Position numbers and translations under genes: made by a program. This document shows, piece by piece, positions 21,425 to 30,725 of a DNA stretch of 64,000 bases. The DNA comes from Hyphomicrobiales bacterium (GTDB lineage Bacteria > Pseudomonadota > Alphaproteobacteria > Rhizobiales > Xanthobacteraceae). The notes under the pieces were generated by a model, which did not search any database, was not told the DNA's origin, and was given only the letters and a program-made list of their open reading frames with translations. How positions within the stretch are numbered: position 1 is the stretch's first letter; the number at the start of each line of letters is the position of its first letter. Where the stretch lies: contig PLBP01000006.1 in assembly GCA_003135415.1 (NCBI GenBank), positions 1-64,000 of the forward strand, read 5' to 3'.

Positions 21425-23125
21425 CTAGAATCCTGCCGCGAGCGCACCGCGCGAGCGCGGATCGGCGGCGCCGACAAGACCGTTCTTCGTCACCATGATC
21501 GAGCTCACCGAACCCCACGGATCGCTTCGCGCGACGCGGTTGCCGCGCGACTGCAACACCGACACGATATCGGGCCGAACTCCCGGCTCGACCCGCACCT
21601 CGTCGGGCAGCCATTGATGGTGGATGCGGGGCGCCGCTGTCGCCTCCGTGAGGTTCATCCGGAAATCGATCAAATTCACCAGCACGTTCACGAGCGTGGT
21701 GATGATGCGGCTCCCGCCCGGCGAGCCGGTGACGAGGAAAAGCTTGCCGTTCTTCATCACGATGGTCGGCGCCATCGATGACAGCGGCTTCTTGCCCGGT
21801 CCCGGCGCGTTCGCCGTACCGCCGACCAAGCCAAAAGCGTTCGGCGCGCCCGGCTTCGCCGCGAAATCGTCGAGCTCGTTGTTGAGCAGAACCCCCGTCC
21901 CCTCGGCGACAAGGCCGGTGCCGTAACGCAGGTTCAGCGTGTAAGTATTGGCGACGGCGTTTCCGTCGCGATCGACGATCGAATAGTGCGTGGTGTGGTC
22001 GCCCTCGTGGGCAACAGGATTACTCCCGGTCAATTCCTCGGCGCGGAGCGCGCGTTCGGGTTCGATCCGCTTGCGCAATTCGGCAGCGTAAGTACTCGAG
22101 AGCAGGCCCGCGACCGGAACCCGCACGAATTCCGGATCGCCGAGAAATCGCGCGCGGTCGGCGTAGGCGATTTTCATCGCCTCGACCATGAGATGCGCAC
22201 CCTGAATCGAGGCGGGCCCGAGAACGGAAAGATCGTAGCCCTCGAGGAGGTTCAGGATTTGGATGAGATGAACGCCGCCCGCCGACGGCGGCGGCATCGA
22301 GAAAATCTCGTAGCCGCGATAGTTGCCCGAAACCGGCGCGCGCTCGACCGCTTGATATCGTGCCAGGTCCTCGCGCGTCATGACGCCGCCCGCCGCCAGA
22401 ATGCTCGCCACGATTTGCTCCGCGATCCGCCCCTCATAGAAAGCGCGCGGCCCCCGCAAGGCGATCTCTTCCAGCGTGTCGGCGAGATCGCGCTGCAAGA
22501 GGAGCTCGCCCTCGCGCGGCACCGAGCCATCCGTCCGCAAAAAAATCGACACGGTGGAATGCCAGCGTTCCAGCACCGGCTTCGCCCTCGCGAGCGAGGC
22601 CGCAAGCTCCGCGTCGACGAAGATTCCCTCACGCGCGAACTTGATCGCGGGCGCGATCAATTCGGCCAGCGTGAATTTGCCGGAGCCGTATTGTTGGTGC
22701 GCGAGCGCGAGCCCCGAGACCGTGCCCGGCACGCCGACCGCCAAACCCTCGTCGCGCGATTTTTTCGGATCGGCCTCGCCGAGTCGGTCGAGGAAAGTAT
22801 CGGTCTTCGTCCCCGCCGACGCGGTTTCGCGATAATCGATGGCAACAATCTTGTTCTCCCGTGCAAGCCGCACCAGCATGAAGCCGCCGCCGCCGAGATT
22901 GCCCGCGTTCGGCAGCGTGACCGCGAGCGCGAAGCCGACCGCGACCGCTGCATCGACCGCGTTGCCGCCGCGTGCAAGAATCTCGACGCCGATTCGGGTC
23001 GCGCGCGCTTCCTCGGCAACGACCATGCCGTCTTTCGCCACCACCGGCGCGCCCAGCGCGGGGCCGGAAACGACAGGCGCGAGCGGCGCCGCCGTTTGCG
23101 CACGCGAGGGCGATGCGGGGGCCAA
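21425..23125 (-). CDS. ggt: Gamma-glutamyltransferase
   Basis: GGNAVDAAVAVGFALAVTLPNAGNLGGGGFMLVR, DGNAVANTYTLNLRYGTGLVAEGTGVLLNNELDDF, GSPGGSRIITT. Confidence 0.95.
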   Translation of the reverse strand: MAPASPSRAQTAAPLAPVVSGPALGAPVVAKDGMVVAEEARATRIGVEILARGGNAVDAAVAVGFALAVTLPNAGNLGGGGFMLVRLARENKIVAIDYRETASAGTKTDTFLDRLGEADPKKSRDEGLAVGVPGTVSGLALAHQQYGSGKFTLAELIAPAIKFAREGIFVDAELAASLARAKPVLERWHSTVSIFLRTDGSVPREGELLLQRDLADTLEEIALRGPRAFYEGRIAEQIVASILAAGGVMTREDLARYQAVERAPVSGNYRGYEIFSMPPPSAGGVHLIQILNLLEGYDLSVLGPASIQGAHLMVEAMKIAYADRARFLGDPEFVRVPVAGLLSSTYAAELRKRIEPERALRAEELTGSNPVAHEGDHTTHYSIVDRDGNAVANTYTLNLRYGTGLVAEGTGVLLNNELDDFAAKPGAPNAFGLVGGTANAPGPGKKPLSSMAPTIVMKNGKLFLVTGSPGGSRIITTLVNVLVNLIDFRMNLTEATAAPRIHHQWLPDEVRVEPGVRPDIVSVLQSRGNRVARSDPWGSVSSIMVTKNGLVGAADPRSRGALAAGF

Positions 23126-23258
23126 AAGCGCCCAAAGCGTAAATGCGCCGATAACGCCCGTTTTGCCCCAATACGAAATTTTGCCGTGTTTGTGGATGGA
23201 ATCACCTTCGCCGAGACGGCCCTTTTTTCGCCGCCTGCAATTGCATATATTCGACCTG

Positions 23259-23580
23259 CCGGCGCAAGCCGGCTATGGCGATAAACGCTCGTCGCAATAA
23301 ACCTTTCGGACCCGGGGGCAGTACCCGGCGCCTCCACCAAAATCCGCGGTCTGGCATGCGGGTTTCGGCGGGGGCGAAACAGGATCGACGAGGGTGTAAA
23401 AGACGTTGGCTTTCGCCCGGGATGGCTCCGTCGTTATCGGGCCATACATAGTTGGAAACGACAACTATGCTCCGGTTGCTCAGGCCGCGTAAGCGGTTTG
23501 AAAAACCGAATCTAAGCCCTGGGGGTTAGCACCTTCAGGCGGGGTCCGGGGGCACCTGGCAACAGAAGCCCCCACTTTCT
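23259..23580 (+). ncRNA. ssrA: Circularly permuted (two-piece) tmRNA
   Basis: Acceptor piece ends ...CCCGGGGGCAGTACCCGGCGCCTCCACCA (CCA 23337-23339). After a short intervening sequence the other half starts GGGGGCGAAACAGGATCGACGAGGGTGTAAAAG (23370). The 7-bp acceptor stem GGGGGCG/CGCCTCC has G-U at position 3. Tag ORF AAC GAC AAC TAT GCT CCG GTT GCT CAG GCC GCG TAA at 23457-23492. Outer ends approximate. Confidence 0.93.
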
Positions 23581-23624
23581 TTTCGCTCTTGGTTCGCTCG
23601 CCGGAATCGGCTTCACTGGCGCAA

Positions 23625-24257
23625 ATGCCCGATCTCATCCGCTACGATGTTCTGGCCCAGGACGCGTTGCGCAGCGTCGTCAAAAACGTTTTGACCGACG
23701 TCGCCAAGCACGGTCTGCCGGGCGATCATCATTTCTTCGTCGCCCTCGATACCCGCGCGCCTGACGTCAAGATATCCGAGCGCCTGCGCGCGAAATATCC
23801 CGAGGAGATGACGATCGTCTTGCAGCACCAGTTCTGGGATCTCATCGTCGGCGACAAGAGCTTCGAGGTCGGGCTTTCGTTCAACGGAGTTCCGGAGCGG
23901 CTCGTCATCCCCTTCGACGCGATCAAGGGTTTTTTCGATCCTTCGGTGCAATTCGGCTTGCAGTTCGAAACCATCACCGAGGCACAAGCGGCACCCGCAC
24001 AGGCCGCGAACGAGTCGGAAGCCGGCAAGGCCGCCGAGGCTGGGGCCGGCGAGCGTCAATCCGCACGGCCGACCCCGCGCGGTGCCGCCTCCGAGCCGGA
24101 GGAGCGGCCGGCGACTTCGGTCCCCTCCTCGCGCGCGAAGAAGAAGCCGGCAGCCGCGTCCGCTGAGACGCCGGCCGCCGAAAAGCCGGCGAAGGCCGCC
24201 GCCGACAAATCGGCCGGCGCCGAGGTCGTGAGCCTCGACAAGTTCCGCAAGAAGTGA
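23625..24257 (+). CDS. sspB: SspB-type ClpXP adaptor for ssrA-tagged substrates
   Basis: LIRYDVLAQDALRSVVKNVLTDVAKHGLPGDHHFFVALDTRAPDVKISERLRAKYPEEMTIVLQHQFWDL, alphaproteobacterial SspB pattern with a low-complexity C-terminal tail. Confidence 0.92.
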   Translation: MPDLIRYDVLAQDALRSVVKNVLTDVAKHGLPGDHHFFVALDTRAPDVKISERLRAKYPEEMTIVLQHQFWDLIVGDKSFEVGLSFNGVPERLVIPFDAIKGFFDPSVQFGLQFETITEAQAAPAQAANESEAGKAAEAGAGERQSARPTPRGAASEPEERPATSVPSSRAKKKPAAASAETPAAEKPAKAAADKSAGAEVVSLDKFRKK

Positions 24258-24778
24258 GCCCGGCCCCCAAGATCACGTTCGTCGTCGCCGTCGCCGAAAA
24301 CGGCATGATGGGCAAGAACGGCGATCTGCCCTGGAGCCTGCCCGGCGATCTCAAGCAATTCAAAGAAAAGACGATCGGCAAGCCGGTGGTGATGGGGCGC
24401 ACGACCTACGAATCGCTCGGCCATGCGTTGCCCAACCGGCCGAACATCGTACTCACGCACAACCCGCTTTACCGTCTCGATGACGCCAAGGTCGTCACCA
24501 CGCTCGATATGGCGCTGGCATTCGCCACGAAAGAGGCGAAGCGGATTGCCGCCGGCGAGATTTCCGTTATCGGCGGCGCGACCCTGTTCGCCGAACTCAT
24601 GCCACGGGCGGAGCGGATGTATTACACCGAGGTCCATGCCTCGCCTGAAGGCGACACCCGCTTTCCGCCCTTCGATCGCGGCGAATGGCAGGAGGTCGCG
24701 CGCGAGGGCCCGTTGCAAGGCGCGAAGGATCAGTACCCGTATTCCTTCGTAACGCTCGAGCGCAAAAGCACGCGTTGA
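24254..24778 (+). CDS. folA: Dihydrofolate reductase (GTG start)
   Basis: ITFVVAVAENGMMGKNGDLPWSLPGDLKQFKEKTIGKPVVMGRTTYESLG; GTGA overlap with the sspB stop. Confidence 0.95.
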   Translation: MSPAPKITFVVAVAENGMMGKNGDLPWSLPGDLKQFKEKTIGKPVVMGRTTYESLGHALPNRPNIVLTHNPLYRLDDAKVVTTLDMALAFATKEAKRIAAGEISVIGGATLFAELMPRAERMYYTEVHASPEGDTRFPPFDRGEWQEVAREGPLQGAKDQYPYSFVTLERKSTR

Positions 24779-27700
24779 TTATTGCAGAGAAGGATTAGGC
24801 CGCTGGCGCGCTCCGCCGGGCGCAGGACCAATCTCGACCGGCGGTGGCAAGGGTGGAAGCTCGGCTGCGGCCGGCGGCGGAATTTCAGCGGGACGCCGCC
24901 TCGGCAGCGGTATGTTCGCCCCCGGCACGATTGTCGACAGCGGAGAAGCAGACCGCCCTTGAAGGATTCGCATCTCGGCGTCCATCGCCTGCGAGGAAAG
25001 TGCCGTCACGAACGCGGTTGCATCGATGCTACGCGTGGGCTCGGCGAGCGGGCCGCGCCAGCGGATCGCCGCCTCGGGACGCACCTCATTTCGGCCAGAC
25101 GCGGCCAACGCAAGACCGATCGCGGCATCGAGATCGAGCTTAGCAAGATCGAGGCTCGCCTCCGATGCGACTTCAACCGAGCCCACGGCCGTCCGCGTCT
25201 TGCCTGTGCGCGCGACGCCCGAAGCCACGACAATCGGCGTTTCCAATTTCACGATGCGCAAAGGTCCCTTCTGGAGACCAAAGGCGAGCAGCCCAGCCGC
25301 TTCCGCTTCGGTGAGCGGCGGTGCGTTCGCGGCCGGAGCGACCTTTGTCAGTGCGTCGGGGTCGAGTTTGTCGATCTCGAGCCCTTTAAGCGCGAGGCTT
25401 CCTTTTCCCGCAAGATTCGCCGCGATCATTGCCGGCGTATTGCCCTGCGCGGTGAACTGGAGCGCGAGGTTCGCACGCCCACGCGTAGCCGCGCGCGCGG
25501 TGGCGGGCGCCACGAGCCGCGCGACATCGCCTCCGGCGAGCGAAAAAGCCCCATCAATGACCAGCGGGTTCGCGCGCACGATCCGCGCCTGTCCGGATAA
25601 TTTCCCGCCCGCGAGCTCGCCGGAAAATTCTTCGATCGCGGCCTCGTTACCCGAAAAGCGCAACTTCAGGCGCGCGCCGCTCGCGATGAAGGGGCCCGTA
25701 AGACCAAGCGCAGCACTTTCGATTTCGATCGTCCCGCTTGCATTCTCAAGCGGGGAAAGTCCGAGCGGCTTATTGGGCCACGGAAATGCAGAGCTTTCGC
25801 CGGCGCGACCGAGCGCGAGCGCAAGCAAAACAGAAAGCTCGGCGCGATCCATAGAAAGCGTCCCGCTCAACGAGGGCCGTTCGATTCCCTTGAGCGTAAT
25901 ACGCCCGCGCACGCGGGCGTCGCTCAAACCGAGCGCGATATCCTCGAGCACAAGCGCATCATCTCCGCGCACAAGCCGTGCCGTCCCGCTAGCGGGAACG
26001 ACGGTATTGGCCGCTCGCGCCGCCGCGACTGAAAACGCCCGCAAATCGGTGGCCGTGAGCCGCAAATCCATGCGCGGCTGAATACGTCCTTCGGCGCCGG
26101 CATGCACATCGCCCTCGCCCGTGAGATTAATGCCGGGAAAAGCGAGACTAGCCTTGAGTGGAAAAATCCTCTCCTTCGGGCGCCCGATCGTCGCCTCAAG
26201 ACGGCCCTGGCCCGCATGCGGCTCGGGCGATGGAAGTCCGAGAAGCGCCACGAGCCCCGCCGCGTCTTTCGCTTCCGCGACGATCCGCGCTTCGCCGAGC
26301 ACGGCCGAGCGCGGATCGAGGCGCGTCGTAATCGTGGCTTCGATGTCGCTTGCGCGGCCGTCGAGTTCGATCGCAACCTCGGCGCTTTTGCCATCCCCGG
26401 TCACCGCGCCCTTCATCTGCAGCGGGGTCGCGGCGGCGGCGATGCGTTTCACGAGAGTGTCAGCCTCGCTCGTTCCGCTCACGGCGCGAACGAGCGAAAC
26501 GAGCGCGTCCGCCTTCGATGCCTCGGTTTCAATGTCGACACGGCCGTCGGGGCGATCGCGCCATGAAGCGAGCCGGCCGCGGGCGCGCAGATTGAACCCG
26601 TCGAAATCCTCCAGCGACAAACGCTCGATGGAAAGCGCGCCCGCCGCGAGTGAAAATGCGGCGTCAAAGCGGCGCGCGCTGCCCCCGAGAAGCTTCGGCG
26701 AGCGGGCATCGAGTGAGGCCGCGATATCGAGACCGGTCACGTCGGCGGCGCGCGGCAGAAGTGCCGCCAATAGCGCAAGATCGGGCTTGTCCGCCGCAAG
26801 CTTCGCGTCGAACCGCGCGGTCTTGCCTGGCTCTTCCGCACTGTAAGCGGCACTCCCACTCAATTTCGCATCGGCATAGGCGAGCGTGAACGGATCGAGC
26901 GCGATTCTGTTTCTCGAAGCCCGCATCTCGCCATCAAGGCGAAGGGGAGAACCATCATCGAAAGTAACGCCGAGCCGGTCGAGGCCAAGCCAGCGCGCGA
27001 GCGCCGGCGGATCTTCGGCCGCGAGTTTCAGTGCGCCGACAACGTCGTCATTACCTTGCCCACGCGCAATGAAGCTGATGCTGGCAAGGCCCGGCAAGCG
27101 CGCCTCGAAGCGCTGCGGCGTGAACAGGCCCCCGCGCAAGGCGAGATCGCCCTTGAGATCGCGGATCACGGAACCGGCGGCGACAACATTGTCGACGCTG
27201 ACACCGATCTTACCGGAGAGCGAAAGTGCCGCGAGTTGTGTCAACGCCTCTAGCAACGGCGCGATGGCGGCGGCCAAATCCTGCTTCCCGCTATTGCCAC
27301 CGAGGCGATCGAGATCGACATTTTTCGCCGTGAGCGAAGCCTCGAATGTTCCCGCCCGCGACTCGAGCCGCGCATTGCCCGCGAACTCGATCGCGTTCTC
27401 GTCGCCGCCGAGCGCAAGCTGGAGATCGTCGAGCGCGACCGATTGCAAGTCGGCTTGCGCGCTAGCCGAGAGCTTCCATGGCAATTCGCCATCGGCGCGG
27501 CGCATCACCCCAACCTTACCCTCGAAGCGCGGCCGCGCTTCGGCGAGCGCAAGATTGCCGTCGGCGTCAAGCATAATCCCGTCCTGCATCCGAGAGAGCG
27601 TGAGACGGATCTTGCCCGTAGCATCGCGAAACTCGCTTGCACTCGTGCGGATCGTGAATGGCTGGCCGTCACGCTTGTAGGAAAATTCAAATTTAAACGG

Positions 27701-28264
27701 CCCCACGCGTGACTGCAGCGCGCCGACGCCGGAGACTTCTTCGTATTTTGCCTCCTTGCCCTCGGGATTGCGGATCGTGATCGTGCCGCCGTCGAGCGTA
27801 ACGCGGGAAATCGAGAAGTTTTCCGTGCTCGCCTGGTTCAACGCGGGAGGAAGGTCGACCCTTCCGTCCGCGCGATACCAGACCCGGATATCGGGTTTAG
27901 CGAACACGATTTCCTCCGCCTCCAGCCTACCGCGCAGCAATCCACCGAGCGAAAGCGCGCCGCGGATTTGCTCCGCCCGCAACCCGGTGCCCCCTTCGGC
28001 ATCGCCGATAACGACGTCATGCATCGCAAAGGCGGGGAGTGGCAGAATCGCCGCCTCGATCGGGCCCTTGATCGTTACCGGCGCGTTCACGAGCGCGCTC
28101 GCGCGCTGCTCGAATTCCGCGCGCCAGGCGTTCCAGTCGACGAACAAGGGGGCCGCGAGCGCGGCGCCAATCGCCGCGATTAGCAGAAGTCCGATGCCCA
28201 AGAGAGTGTGTTGCAATGAACGCTCCAGAAAGCGGCCGCGGCAATGAGTGGAAACCCAATGCAA
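24779..28264 (-). CDS. AsmA family large protein
   Basis: N-terminal TM followed by a repetitive beta-rich AsmA-like architecture; LLIAAIGAALAAPLFVDWNAWRAEFEQRASALVNAPVTIKGPIEAAILPLPAF; Pro-rich C-terminus. Confidence 0.85.
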   Translation of the reverse strand: MHWVSTHCRGRFLERSLQHTLLGIGLLLIAAIGAALAAPLFVDWNAWRAEFEQRASALVNAPVTIKGPIEAAILPLPAFAMHDVVIGDAEGGTGLRAEQIRGALSLGGLLRGRLEAEEIVFAKPDIRVWYRADGRVDLPPALNQASTENFSISRVTLDGGTITIRNPEGKEAKYEEVSGVGALQSRVGPFKFEFSYKRDGQPFTIRTSASEFRDATGKIRLTLSRMQDGIMLDADGNLALAEARPRFEGKVGVMRRADGELPWKLSASAQADLQSVALDDLQLALGGDENAIEFAGNARLESRAGTFEASLTAKNVDLDRLGGNSGKQDLAAAIAPLLEALTQLAALSLSGKIGVSVDNVVAAGSVIRDLKGDLALRGGLFTPQRFEARLPGLASISFIARGQGNDDVVGALKLAAEDPPALARWLGLDRLGVTFDDGSPLRLDGEMRASRNRIALDPFTLAYADAKLSGSAAYSAEEPGKTARFDAKLAADKPDLALLAALLPRAADVTGLDIAASLDARSPKLLGGSARRFDAAFSLAAGALSIERLSLEDFDGFNLRARGRLASWRDRPDGRVDIETEASKADALVSLVRAVSGTSEADTLVKRIAAAATPLQMKGAVTGDGKSAEVAIELDGRASDIEATITTRLDPRSAVLGEARIVAEAKDAAGLVALLGLPSPEPHAGQGRLEATIGRPKERIFPLKASLAFPGINLTGEGDVHAGAEGRIQPRMDLRLTATDLRAFSVAAARAANTVVPASGTARLVRGDDALVLEDIALGLSDARVRGRITLKGIERPSLSGTLSMDRAELSVLLALALGRAGESSAFPWPNKPLGLSPLENASGTIEIESAALGLTGPFIASGARLKLRFSGNEAAIEEFSGELAGGKLSGQARIVRANPLVIDGAFSLAGGDVARLVAPATARAATRGRANLALQFTAQGNTPAMIAANLAGKGSLALKGLEIDKLDPDALTKVAPAANAPPLTEAEAAGLLAFGLQKGPLRIVKLETPIVVASGVARTGKTRTAVGSVEVASEASLDLAKLDLDAAIGLALAASGRNEVRPEAAIRWRGPLAEPTRSIDATAFVTALSSQAMDAEMRILQGRSASPLSTIVPGANIPLPRRRPAEIPPPAAAELPPLPPPVEIGPAPGGARQRPNPSLQ

Positions 28265-28333
28265 GCTTTCTAATCGGAACTTGCAGCGATTTCAGGGCAA
28301 CGAGGGAGGCAAAAACCTTGCTCCCGCCTATAG

Positions 28334-29737
28334 TTAAACGATGACGATTTTACCCGGATTGAAAATGTTGTCCGGGTCGAGCGCGCGCTTGAGCGAGCGC
28401 ATGACCTCAATACCCGCTTTGCCATGCTCGGCTTCGAGATATTTGATCTTGCCCTGTCCCACGCCGTGTTCGCCGGTGCAGGTGCCGTCCATGGCGATCG
28501 CCCGCTCCACCAGCCGATCGAGAAATTTTTGGCCGCGCACGGCCTCGTCGTGATCGTTCATGTCGATCATCACGCCGACATGGAAATTGCCGTCGCCGAC
28601 ATGGCCGACGATCGGCGCAATCAATTTCAGTTCCGCAATATCGTGCTGGGTGGCGGTGAGGCACTCGGCGAGCTTTGAAATCGGCACGCAGACGTCGGTG
28701 GCGAAGCCCTTGCAACCGGGGCGGAGCGAGAGCATCGCCCAATAGGAATCGTGCCGCGCCTGCCAAAGCCGATTGCGGTCCTCGGCCTTGGTTTCCCAAA
28801 CAAACGGGCCGCCGCCGAATTCCCCCGCGATTTCGCCGAAACGCTGCGACTGCTCGGCAACGCCGGCATCGGTACCGTGGAATTCGAGAAAGAGGGTCGG
28901 GCTCTCCTTCAGCGAGAGCTTTGAATAGGCATTCGACGCCTTCACCTGCAACTCGTCGAGCAATTCGATGCGGGCGACCGGAATACCCGATTGGATCGTG
29001 GCGATCGTCGCGTTGCAGGCGGCTTCGACCGAGGGAAACGGACAGACGCCGGCGGAGATCGCTTCGGGAATTCCGGCGAGCCGGAGCGTGATTTCGGTAA
29101 TTACGCCGAGCGTACCCTCGGCGCCGACGAAGAGCCGCGTGAGATCGTAGCCGGCGGAAGACTTTTTCGCGCGCCGCGCCGTCGAAATCATCTCGCCGTT
29201 CGCGAGCACCACCTTTAGCGCGATCACATTGTCTTTCATGGTGCCGTAGCGCACCGCGTTGGTGCCGGAAGCACGCGTCGAGGCCATGCCGCCGAGCGAG
29301 GCATCGGCGCCGGGATCGATCGGAAAGAACAGGCCCTGATCGCGCAGATGCTCGTTCAGTTGCTTACGCGTGACGCCGGGCTCCACCACGCAGTCGAGAT
29401 CCTCGGCATGCACCGCGACAACGCGGTTCATTTCGGAAAGATCAATCGAAACGCCGCCGAAGGGCGCATTAACGTGACCTTCGAGCGAGGTGCCGGTACC
29501 GAAGGGAATGACCGGCACGTTGTACTCGGCGCAGATCGCGACGATCGCCTGCACCTCCTCGGCGGAAGCCGCATAGACCACGGCATCCGGCGGCTCGTTC
29601 GCGAGCCAGGTGGTGTTGTTGGCGTGCTGCGCCCGTACCGCGTCGGAGGTGACGAGCTTGTTGCCGAAGCGGGCGGCCAGCGCGTCTTTGACGCGGGTGA
29701 TCGCATCCGGTTTCCGGCGGGCGGCGGCCTCGGTCAT
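28334..29737 (-). CDS. FAD-binding oxidase (D-lactate dehydrogenase/glycolate oxidase GlcD family)
   Basis: VIPFGTGTSLEGHVNAPFGGVSIDLSEMNRV, GATRASGTNAVRYG-type FAD region, C-terminal HGVGQGKIKYLEAEHG...LDPDNIFNPGKIV. Confidence 0.92.
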   Translation of the reverse strand: MTEAAARRKPDAITRVKDALAARFGNKLVTSDAVRAQHANNTTWLANEPPDAVVYAASAEEVQAIVAICAEYNVPVIPFGTGTSLEGHVNAPFGGVSIDLSEMNRVVAVHAEDLDCVVEPGVTRKQLNEHLRDQGLFFPIDPGADASLGGMASTRASGTNAVRYGTMKDNVIALKVVLANGEMISTARRAKKSSAGYDLTRLFVGAEGTLGVITEITLRLAGIPEAISAGVCPFPSVEAACNATIATIQSGIPVARIELLDELQVKASNAYSKLSLKESPTLFLEFHGTDAGVAEQSQRFGEIAGEFGGGPFVWETKAEDRNRLWQARHDSYWAMLSLRPGCKGFATDVCVPISKLAECLTATQHDIAELKLIAPIVGHVGDGNFHVGVMIDMNDHDEAVRGQKFLDRLVERAIAMDGTCTGEHGVGQGKIKYLEAEHGKAGIEVMRSLKRALDPDNIFNPGKIVIV

Positions 29738-29854
29738 TTTTATCGTTCCTCCCTTTTGTCGCAGCTTAGCAGATGCCCTTTTGAGCGTCAGGCCATTGCC
29801 CGCGAAAGCGCCAACGTGCATTATTCAGCAGAAGTTCGGACACGCTGACCCGAG

Positions 29855-30364
29855 ATGCCCGACCGTATCGATTTCGAACCGGTTTTCTTCGCGCCGTTCG
29901 TCTCCACGGTGATGACGGTCGATTCCCAATGGATCGACTATAACGGCCACCTCAACATGGCCTACTACAACGTACTGATCGACCGGGCGGTCGACGAGGC
30001 GTTTCTGCTCGTCGGCCTCGGCCCGGACTACGTGCAAAACCGCGGCGCTTCATTTTTCACCGCCGAAGCCCATGTGCGCTATCTGCGCGAGCTGAAGACC
30101 GGCGACCCGGTGCGGATAGCGCTGCGCCTGATCGACTATGACGAGAAGAGGCTGCACCTCTATGCCGAGTTGCATCATGCGATCGAAGGCTGGATTTCGG
30201 CCACGTCCGAGCAGCTCGCGCTGCATGTCGACCTGAGGACGAAGAAGGTCGTGGCCTTCCCCGACGATGTCCTGGAGCGGCTCGCCTCGATGAAGTCGGC
30301 GCACGGCACCTTGCCGCCGCCTTCGGCGCTTGGCCGCGCCGTCGGAATGCGCGCGCGAAGCTGA
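29855..30364 (+). CDS. Thioesterase (4HBT hotdog) family protein
   Basis: DSQWIDYNGHLNMAYYNVLIDRAVDEAF...RGASFFTAEAHVRYLRELKTGDPV. Confidence 0.85.
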   Translation: MPDRIDFEPVFFAPFVSTVMTVDSQWIDYNGHLNMAYYNVLIDRAVDEAFLLVGLGPDYVQNRGASFFTAEAHVRYLRELKTGDPVRIALRLIDYDEKRLHLYAELHHAIEGWISATSEQLALHVDLRTKKVVAFPDDVLERLASMKSAHGTLPPPSALGRAVGMRARS

Positions 30365-30510
30365 CCCGCCCGCCACGCGGAGCGGGAATTCCTCTGGTTA
30401 ACAATTCCTTGCGGCGGCCCTGCGCGACACGCAGGTGAGTCATGCGGACTAACCTGCTTCTATTGCAGTGCAATGAGAGTATTTTGCATTGCGAGATAAG
30501 GAGATCATCC

Positions 30511-30687
30511 ATGACTGCCCTTGCTTACCTGCTCTCCCGCTTCTTCAATGCCGTTGCCGAGTCGCGCATGCGCCAGGCCGAAATTGAGGTGCGCAAGCAT
30601 CTCTCGCTGGTGCCCCGCTCGGCGCTGGCAAAAGCGGGCGTGAAGGCGACCTATCGCAACTCGGACACGTTGCCTTTCGTGAAGTAA
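30511..30687 (+). CDS. Small 58-aa protein of unknown function
   Basis: MTALAYLLSRFFNAVAESRMRQAEIEVRKHLSLVPRSALAKAGVKATYRNSDTLPFVK; good AAGGAG Shine-Dalgarno sequence; length and amphipathic N-terminus typical of rhizobial small proteins. Confidence 0.6.
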   Translation: MTALAYLLSRFFNAVAESRMRQAEIEVRKHLSLVPRSALAKAGVKATYRNSDTLPFVK

Positions 30688-30725
30688 CGCGGCGATTTCT
30701 ATTTGCCGCCGCGCCGCAAACGGGA

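Noticed and set aside
21986-23284. 432-aa plus-strand ORF
   Set aside because: Antisense to ggt, low-complexity translation.
23273-23464. 63-aa minus-strand ORF
   Set aside because: Lies within the tmRNA gene.
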